The notes beneath the pieces are model-generated. The model did no database searches. It was not told the DNA's origin and worked only from the letters and a program-made list of their open reading frames with translations. Positions 1-8,900 of a DNA stretch of 64,000 nt are shown piece by piece; the stretch's first letter is position 1; each line of letters opens with the position of its first letter. The stretch lies in NCBI GenBank assembly GCA_037013495.1, contig CM072812.1:75623840-75687839 (forward strand), written 5' to 3'. Origin of the DNA: Hippophae tibetana (lineage: Eukaryota; Streptophyta; Magnoliopsida; Rosales; Elaeagnaceae). A program made the position numbers and the translations under genes.

Positions 1-720
1 TAATGATATATTTGCAAGACAAGAAAAGACAAAACCTTGGGGTGATATAGAAAACGTTTGTAATCAACTGTCCACGTCTCCTTTCTCTTACGCCATTGAA
101 TTAACAGTACCTTCTCTCAAATTTAATGCCCCCAAATGTCCCACATACAAGGGGACTAAAGATCCTATTGCACATGTTATTCAATTGAAAATGGCTATGG
201 CTACAGTCAACATATTTGAAGATAAACGAGAATCCATGCATTGCAAGTTATTTGTGGCTACTCTTCAAGATTTGGCCCATCAATGGTTTATGTAATTACC
301 CCCTAAGAGTATTGCTAGCTTTGATGTTTTGGTCAGAATATTCATTACTAATTATGCCTGCAATAAACCTATCAAGAAAGAGTCACATCACCTATTCTCG
401 ATTATCCAAAAGGAAGATGAATTGATTGAAGCTTACATACGAAGATTTAAAATGGAAAAGATGGAAATTATTCAATGCCCCGATTCTATGAAGAGACTCA
501 AAAGTTTGTTAATGTTGAAAGGGAGATGAAATCGAGCAAACCATCGGTGAGTAGAAACCAAAGGCGACCCTCTTTTAGTATGAACAAAGAGGACAAAAAA
601 CCTGTGGGCGATAAGCATACCAATTTCTCCCATTTCAAACCCGCTTTTAGACCAAAGAATAATCCCAACACTTGGAATCGAGCTTTATCTCTTTTTCATG
701 GACCCTCTTACGTGTGACTT
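1..720 (+). pseudogene. Ty3/gypsy gag fragment, truncated by the window edge
   Basis: Plus-strand translation of about 90-520 gives the typical plant gypsy gag core: a PxYxGTKDPIAHV-like start, then CKLFVATLQDLAHQWF, then a stop, then SFDVLVRIFITNY and a DELIEAYIRRF-like segment. These match the retrotransposon gag (capsid) family pattern. An in-frame TAA near 294 and a frame change after about 475 show that it is dead. The N-terminal side lies outside the window, and no protease or RT follows. Family assignment is by pattern recognition only. Confidence 0.75.
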
Positions 721-1768
721 TGGTGGAAGTGGTGCGTCGTATGAAGCACCTCAATGACTTAGCTTTAGCTTTAGTTATTCTACTTTTATTTGAATTTGTT
801 GGTGGTTTGGAGTTAAATTGACTAATTCACACACACACACTCAATGACTTAGCTTTAGGTTAAAGTAAATGCTTAACTCTTGCTTGATAAATTGCTGAAT
901 TTTTGATTGATTTTCCTACCATCTTTGACATAAAAAGAGTAAGTTATTAGTGATGAAATCTAAATTCACATCATGGCTTGATGAGTGATGGTAGCTCTCT
1001 ATGGGGTCTTGTTGGCACTGTTTATAGTTGTTTTTTATTTTATTTTATTATTCTTTTGAGGAAAAATAAAGTTCTAAATTTTGGGGTGTTTGATGACTTG
1101 TATAATTTAACAATCACTTCTTAACTTTAACTTTAGTATAATTTTATTTTATTTTTATTGATTTTAGACTTTATTATTATTATTATTTAAATTTTGTTGC
1201 AGATTTGAAGAAAATAAAAATCTAAAATTGTAAAAGCATATAGTTTAAGGACTCTTAAATTTAAATGAAGATTTATTGATATCAAATTTAAGATAAGTAA
1301 AAAAAACAAAGTCTTATACCGTTATATATATATATATATAAAAGAGAACGGAAACAAAACAGAAAAAAGAAAGGAGAAACACAGAGAAGAGGAGGAATGA
1401 TTGTCGTAAAAAAACAAAAGAAAAAGGTGGAGAAAAGAAATGCAGGAGAGAGCAAACAAATAAGTAGGACAATAGGGAAACACAAAAACATATTCTTTAA
1501 AGTACAATCAAATCAAGCATATAACAAGTGAAAAATATTCACATTTCATAATCCTATAACAAAGAGAATTAGGATTAAAAATTATAAGTAAATCTTATTT
1601 GATTAAAATTATCATATTAAAGTTTTTAAAATCTCTAAATCCCCCTTCGTAGTGATTTGGGTAGACATATTTCATCCCAAAGAAATGCATATTTTTTATA
1701 TATTTAATCTTTTATATCTTTACAGTTATAAATAGTGAATTCATTATGAAACTGAACACAGTTGACAC
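721..1768. other. Non-coding AT-rich stretch
   Basis: No gene can be supported here. The stretch contains short simple repeats, including a (CA)n run near 831-841 and a (TA)n run near 1322-1340. A purine-rich stretch at about 1345-1500 gives only low-complexity antisense reading frames. It lies between a gypsy gag remnant and a hAT-like element. Confidence 0.6.
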
Positions 1769-2800
1769 TAGGGGTGTCTATGGTCCGGTCTGGTCCGGTT
1801 TTAAATAAAAATAATTTAACCAAATCGGACCGTTCATATAGTTCAAATCGGATCAGATTGGACCATTTGGTTATCTAAAATATTATAACCGAACGGTTTG
1901 GTTAACGATTTTGAATAATTAATAATACATCCAAAATGTTAGCCTATGTTAATACTTTGAAAATGAAAATGATATTAGTAATGTTAAGAATATGTAATTA
2001 CATTGAAATTGAAAAAAAAATTATTATTATTTTCAATAAAATGATTGAAACTAATAATTCAAAGCAATATTAGAAACGAACAAACACGATTTGAGGGAAA
2101 ACCCTATCAGAAACTCAAAAAAAATTATATCAAAAACTCATTTAAGGAGACATTTCAAAAACTCAAAAAAACCCTATCCAAAACTCAAAAAAATCTTATA
2201 AGAAACTAAAAAACACCCTATTAGAAAACTTATTTGAGGAAGCATTTAAGAAACTCAAAAAAACCCTATCAAAAACTCAAAAAAATTGTTCTGCATGCGA
2301 ACAATAACACTGAGCCACTAATTAATTATAATCCTCTCACAAACGCTGTTCATGCATTGGATCCTAATTAAGGGGGAAAAAACTCCTACCAGTAGACCAC
2401 ATACCTATTTCTTCCATAGATGACACGACGCGAGGCGACACTATGAAAGGTGGTTGGTTGGTAGTGGTCCTGTGGAGGTGACGCGATGATGGTTGGATGG
2501 TTGGGTGATGTTGGAGGCGATGCAAACGACGAGAGCCCAGACGCAGAGCGACAGAGGAAATGAGGAATAAGATGAAGATGAATGAAACTGAATAGGGTTA
2601 GGGTTAAGTTAACGCGAAAAGAACAAAATTATATATATGGTAGTAAAATGGTACGGTGCGTATATAAAAAAGATTAATTATTTAATAAAATTAGTCCGAT
2701 CCGATTTGATCAGTTTATAATTTTTATAATTGGATCGGACCGATTTCAAATCGGTTTTATTTAATATAAACCGAATTGGCCCGGTTTTTGGACACTCCTA
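1769..2800. mobile_element. Non-autonomous hAT-like element with 8-bp target duplication
   Basis: The left end reads TAGGGGTGTCTATGG and the right end, in reverse complement, reads TAGGAGTGTCCAAAAACC, so the termini are inverted repeats. Both are followed by CGGTCCGGT-like subterminal motifs typical of a common plant hAT MITE class. Flanking 8-mers are gttgacac (1761-1768) and attgacac (2801-2808), 7 of 8 identical, as expected for a hAT target duplication. No transposase is seen. The interior at 2090-2285 is an irregular array of AAACTCAAAAAA / ACCCTATC units. The element ends about 190 bp upstream of the pBrp start codon, so it lies in that gene's proximal promoter. Confidence 0.8.
2090..2285. 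repeat. Irregular short tandem repeats inside the hAT-like element
   Basis: Units built from AAACTCAAAAAA and ACCCTATC/A recur about six times with drift. They lie wholly within the element at 1769-2800 and look like internal amplification rather than coding sequence. Confidence 0.6.
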
Positions 2801-2993
2801 ATTGACACTTAACACACAATTGCCACCCGTAGTGCATACATCCCCATCCTCAATTTCTCATAACCACTAGGCATCAATCTAAACCGGGCAATTGATGACA
2901 AAACACAAGACTTGTGTCTTTACCTGGCAAGCAGAAAGCTACTAAACCGGCTGAGAAAAATTAGAAAGCAGTAAACTGAAAAAGACAACAGAA

Positions 2994-5900
2994 ATGAAGT
3001 GCCCATACTGTACGGCAGGCCAAGGGCGGTGTGCCACCACTAATTCAGGTCGTTCTATAACGGAGTGCTCGTCCTGTGAGCGCGTGGTTGAAGAACGCCA
3101 ATCTCAACCTCACCATGTCTTCCACCTACGCGCCCAAGACAACCCTCTGTGTCTCGTCACCTCCGACCTCCCAAACCTTCACGCCCATCAGGCTCACGAT
3201 GATGACCCTTTCGAGCCCACTGGGTTCATCACTGCCTTCTCTACTTGGTCCCTCGAGCCCAGCCCACTCTTCCTCCGCTCGTCCCTCTCCTTCTCCGGCC
3301 ACCTCGCCGAGCTCGAACGCACCCTCGATTCAACTTCTTCTTCGTCATCGTCTTCGTCTACATCGACTGTTGTGGTTGATAATCTGAGGGCTTATATGCA
3401 AATCATCGATGTGGCTTCCATTCTCGGCTTGGATTACGACATTTCGGAGCACGCGTTTCAGCTTTTCAGGGATTGTTGCTCTGCTACTTGTTTGAGGAAT
3501 CGCAGTGTAGAAGCTCTTGCTACTGCTGCTCTTGTTCAGGCCATTAGGGAGGCCCAAGAACCCAGAACCCTTCAAGTAATTACACTTGCTACCAAAATTC
3601 CTTTTAGAGTTATTTTCTTCTTGGTTGTTACTGTTATGATTTTACCTTTACATGCGAAGTTTATTGACAATTTGTGACTGTTGTGAGCTTTAGGTGCTAG
3701 TAACTCGTATGTTCTCATTCAATTTAGGGTTTCAAAATTTCGTATGTAGTTTATGTTAATTTTTTTAAAACAATTTTAGTAAGTAATCAGTACGTTTTTT
3801 TACGTTTGATAATCATGTTCACTTTCAGGTTAACTGTGAAACGGTATATTGTGAATTGAGTTCCTATTATTATTCTGAATCTAATTTTTCCTCCTTTATT
3901 AAAGATGTACACTATTTTGGAGGGGCTGTGTGTGTGTCAGAAGAAGATTGAATTAAAGTTAGATCCTAGCTTTCTCATTAGAAGGTACATCAATCAGAAC
4001 TTCAAGAAAAACAATATCATCCACACCGCCATACTCATAGCAAACTAGAACCCGGTCTCTAGTCATTTTAGCCAAGGCGTCTGCAGCACAATTAGCCTCA
4101 TGTCTAGCCCAAAGTATCCTGCGCAAGGGTACAAGAGAAATAATGTAGCAGATTTCCTTTACACAATCCATAAAAACCAACAACTCACCTCTTGATTACC
4201 AATAATCCAATTAACGATATTCAAAGAATTAGAATCTATTTCCACATTTCCCTATCCCAAATCAACTAGCATCTGCACAGTCAATGATACAGCGTGTCTG
4301 CATATGTCCCACATTATTTAGGAAGTTAAATAGTGATGTAGTTATAAGAGATGAATACTCTTTAAATGGCATGACGCATTTTTGGGGTTTTCCTTAAAAG
4401 CAAAGCCGTAAGGTCCCGTTGAATTGTCAAGTCATGGTTGTAGGCCTGCTAAACAAGAATTGGTATCAGAGCTAGAGTTTGAACTTTAACTCATATGGCA
4501 ACGTCCGACACTGAAATCAAGTTTCGGCGATGAAATTGATGACACGAAGAGCCTGCGGACTCTAATGGCTGGTCACGAAAGCAGATTCGAATAATGGATT
4601 GAGGATGTGTCATGAGACCTTTAACAATCATTCCAACATATCACAAACCAAATTCAAGCCCGGTTGAGTGAAATTCAAAAAATTTGAAGCCCAAAGGGAA
4701 AGAAGTTTTTCATGATGTTTCATCCATGCCAATTGAACAATCGTTGCACCCACCACTCAGTTTGCAACGTATGTCTTCATTATATCGAATTCACCCAAAC
4801 TCTAACGAAGATTTTACAACTCTCTATAGCTTTCTCATTAGAAGGTACATCAATCAAAACTTCAAGAAAAACAATATCATCCACACTGTCATACTCATAG
4901 CATACTACAACCTGGTCTCTAGCCATTTTAGCCAAGGCATATGTAGCACAATTAGTCTCACGTCTACCCTAAAGTATCCTACGCAATGGTACAAGAGAAA
5001 TAATGTAGCAGATTTCCTTTACACAATCCATAAAAATTAACAACTCACCTCTTGATTACCAATAATCCAGTTAACGATGTTCAAAGAATTAGAATCTACT
5101 TCCACATCTCCCCATCCCAAATCAACTAACACCTACATAGTCAATGATGCAGTGTGCCTACACATGTTCCATATTATTTAACAAGTTAAGCAGTGATGTA
5201 TTTATAAGGGATAAATACTCTCTAAATGGCATGACACGTTTTAGGATTTTTCTCTAGAAACAAAGCTATGAGGTCCCATCAAGCTGTCAAGTCATGGTCG
5301 TGGGCCCACTGAATCAGAATTAGTATTAGAGCTAGAGTTTGAACTTCAACTTAGATGACAATGTTTGGCACTGACAATCAAGTTTTCAGCAATGAAATTG
5401 ATGACGTGAAAAGCCCGTGAACTACAATGGTTGGTCTCGAAAGTAGAGTCGAACAATGGATTGAGGAGGTGTTGCGAGACTTTTAACAATCATTCCAACA
5501 TGCTTCAAACCAAATTCAAGCCTAGTTAAGTGAAATTCAAAAACATCTAAAGCCCAGTAGGAAAGAAGTTTTTCGTGATGTTTAACCCATGCCAATTGAA
5601 CAATCATTGCACCCACTACTCAGTCTGCAACGTATGTCTTCATTACATCAAATTCACCCAGACTCTGATGAAGATTTTACAACACTTCATACACCGAATT
5701 CCAAAAACTTTGGGTTTGATGGTGGAACTTCATAATGGGTAAGTAAAAGGCTAGTTAATGAGAAAGCTCATTCTACTTCCAAACATTATGAGAAACAAGA
5801 CTACAAGCTCAACATTGATCTCTTTGCCTTTGTTGGTCACTCTCACATGGAGGAATTCCTAGATTAGATGGTTGCTATCGAAAATTTCTTTGACTACACA

Positions 5901-8900
5901 GAAATACCATAAGGGAAGAAAGTTAAGCTAGTGGCTACTGCATCTCCAGTGAGGTAGTCATTTTTCATCTTTCCGCATATAAACATTATGACGGATTGAG
6001 ACCATTGAAGATAATTGTGCCCATTTAATTTGTGACTAGTGATGGGTAGAAGATTGTTTTCTATGGAATCAGTAATTATAGGTTTTCCTATGGTCATTGG
6101 TGTTATTTTAAGTGGGGTTTATATGTGGGTTGATTTGGGCCTACCAATGTGGGCTGAAATTTGTTATTGGGCGGGGTTGGGCTGGGCTGAAATTTGTTAT
6201 TGGGCAGGGTTGGGCTGGATTGAAATTTGTTACTGGGCCGAGTTGGGTTGGGCTAGATGGGCCGAGTTAGGTTAAATTACAAATATAGGAACAAAATGCA
6301 ATGCGTATTGGAAACAGAATGCAAATATTGGAACAGATTGCGGAACTGGGATTTGTGGGACTTACGGACTGAACCAGATGGCGATGATGACGATGGACAG
6401 ATGGTCGGCGATGACGATGAACATATGGCTGATGGTGCTTGAGTTTCATGAGATTGGATGACTGATGTCTCACGATTTTGGGTGGTCGGCGAGCTGTGGG
6501 TAATGGCTCGCGAAGATGGCCTGAGTTTCGCGATTTTGGGTGGTCGACGAGCTCGAGATGATGACTGGTCTGAGCAGAGATGGAACTCGCGATGATGATT
6601 GGTCTGAGTGGAGATGGAACTCGTGATGATGACTGGTCTGAGAATTAAAAAACTCGAGCAGAAGCTACTAATGTTGTAAAATCCCAGTTTCTAGCTACTG
6701 TTTCTCATGAAATTAGGATGCCCATGAATGGCATTCTTGGAATGCTTGCACTGTTCTTGGATACAGATTTGAGCTCAACTCAGAGAGTGAATTTCAGAGA
6801 AAAACAACAAACTTCCTCGGATAGAATTGGTGAGAAAACAAAATTGGATTTCAGAAATGCTATGATACCATGAAGATTATATTACGAGAGATGATCAAGA
6901 TAAATTGGAGTATATTCTTACTCTTTATTTTGATGATGTTACAACACTATAATACAACACTGTAAATAGGAATAAAAAATTAGACAAATGTTCGCTAATT
7001 TAGGAATATAACAGTTGGTATCAATAATTAAATTACAACCTATACAACACTAATAATATTCTCTGAAATTCTATACGTATCATTCACAAACAAATGGGTA
7101 AATTGAGGTTATCAACCGAACCACAGGCAGCATGTTAAGATGCCTAACTCATGAAAGGCTTCGAGAATGAGATGCATATCTCCCACAAGTCGACTTCCCT
7201 TTGAATAGCTCACAAACAAAACCACCAACCATTCACTATCCTTTGTTGTTTACACTAAAGTGCCAAACTTTAGTGTTGACTTACAAGCCATACCTAGTCC
7301 AAAAATTAAAGCTGTCAATGTGTAGGCTACTGATTATGCACAATTCCATCAAGAAATTAAGGAACACATTGAAAAAATGAATGCATAATACAAACTGCAA
7401 GCTGATCAACATCGCAGACTCGCACAATTTCTAGTTGGGGAACTAGTCATGGTACATCTCAACAAACACCAACTATCACTAGGCACTTGTTCCAAACTTC
7501 ACCTCAAGAACTATGGCCTTTTTCGAGTTGCTAAAAAAATCAATGACTGCTTATGTCATTGATTTTCTTGAAGATTGGTCTATCTCAAACACATTCAACG
7601 TGATAGATCTTCACAAATATTATCCCACTGATGCAGCTGAAGTTATCGAGCTGAATTTGAGGTTGGATTCTATTGAAGGGAAGATTATGATGCAGTTATT
7701 GGGAGCTGAAAAAATAATGCATATTTCCTTTTCTTTCTTACACGTTATTGTCATTTTCTATTTGTAATCAACTAACTAATTTTAGCGTGTAGTGCCACAT
7801 GCACATGAGCGGCCATTAGGCCCATAGGTTATGCTTACGTTGCCAATAAGGCTCACACAGAGTCTCGTATAGGCACTTGAGTTTTTCTTTGTTTGTTGCT
7901 TTTCATTTTTAGAGTATTTCTATGTAAAATTACTAGAGTCCAATAATTGAATTGGGCTCCTTCAATACTACAAAATCAATTTTGTTTCTGAGTTGATTGT
8001 CTTGCATCAGGATGGTTAATCCGTCCACTTACAATTGGACGAGATCCACTCCATGTGATATGAGATTGTCTGCTTTGGTTCATAATTGCAAGTTTAGTGG
8101 GCTCTTGGTCATGACTTGACAGCTCAGTAAGATCTCACCGCTTTGCTTCTAGAGAAAAATCTTAAAACGCGTCATGCCATTTAGATAATGTTTATCTCTT
8201 ATAAGTACATTATCACTTAGCTTCCTAAGCAATGTGGGACATGTGCAGACACACTGCATTATACACCCTCACTTAAGAAGTCTTACGTTCTCGTAAGAAC
8301 GTAAGTCCACATGACCCAGTAGGGTCCTAGCTCTGATACCAACTGATATAGGACGGTAAATCCGTCTGCTTACAACGACGGGACAGGATTCACTCCATGT
8401 GACTCGATATTTTTTGCTTTGGTCTATAATTGTAAGTTCAACGGGCCCACGGCCATGACTTGATAGTTCAGGGGATCTCACGGTTTTACTTCTAGGGAGA
8501 AACCTTAAAACGCGTCATGTCTTTTAGAGAATGTTCATCCCTTATAAATACATTATCACTTAGCTTTCTAAACAATGTGGGACATGTGAAGGCATATTGC
8601 ATCATTGAACCTAATAGCTTGTAATTCTAAATACGCAGTATTTAGGGCATACTTTCGAGCAGTAAACTGGTTAATAACCTCACCTTTAGAATTCCTTGCT
8701 ATTACAGCAATACCCCCAACAGTTAGATCCTAATCTGATAGCAGCCACGATTAAGTTTCACAAGGTCTTCAGCAGGCGGCTTCAAACTAGGCACAATTTG
8801 GTCTAACTCATAATGTACACTTGTTTGAGTAGTTTATCATATGCAAAGGAACCATTTAAGCCACAACCTTATCTACTCCTTATCCACTATTTGCTTATTA

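Noticed and set aside
6039-6275. Open frame with [11 protein letters not shown] repeats
   Set aside because: It is produced by a 36-37 bp DNA tandem repeat inside transposon remnants. There is no sign of a real protein.
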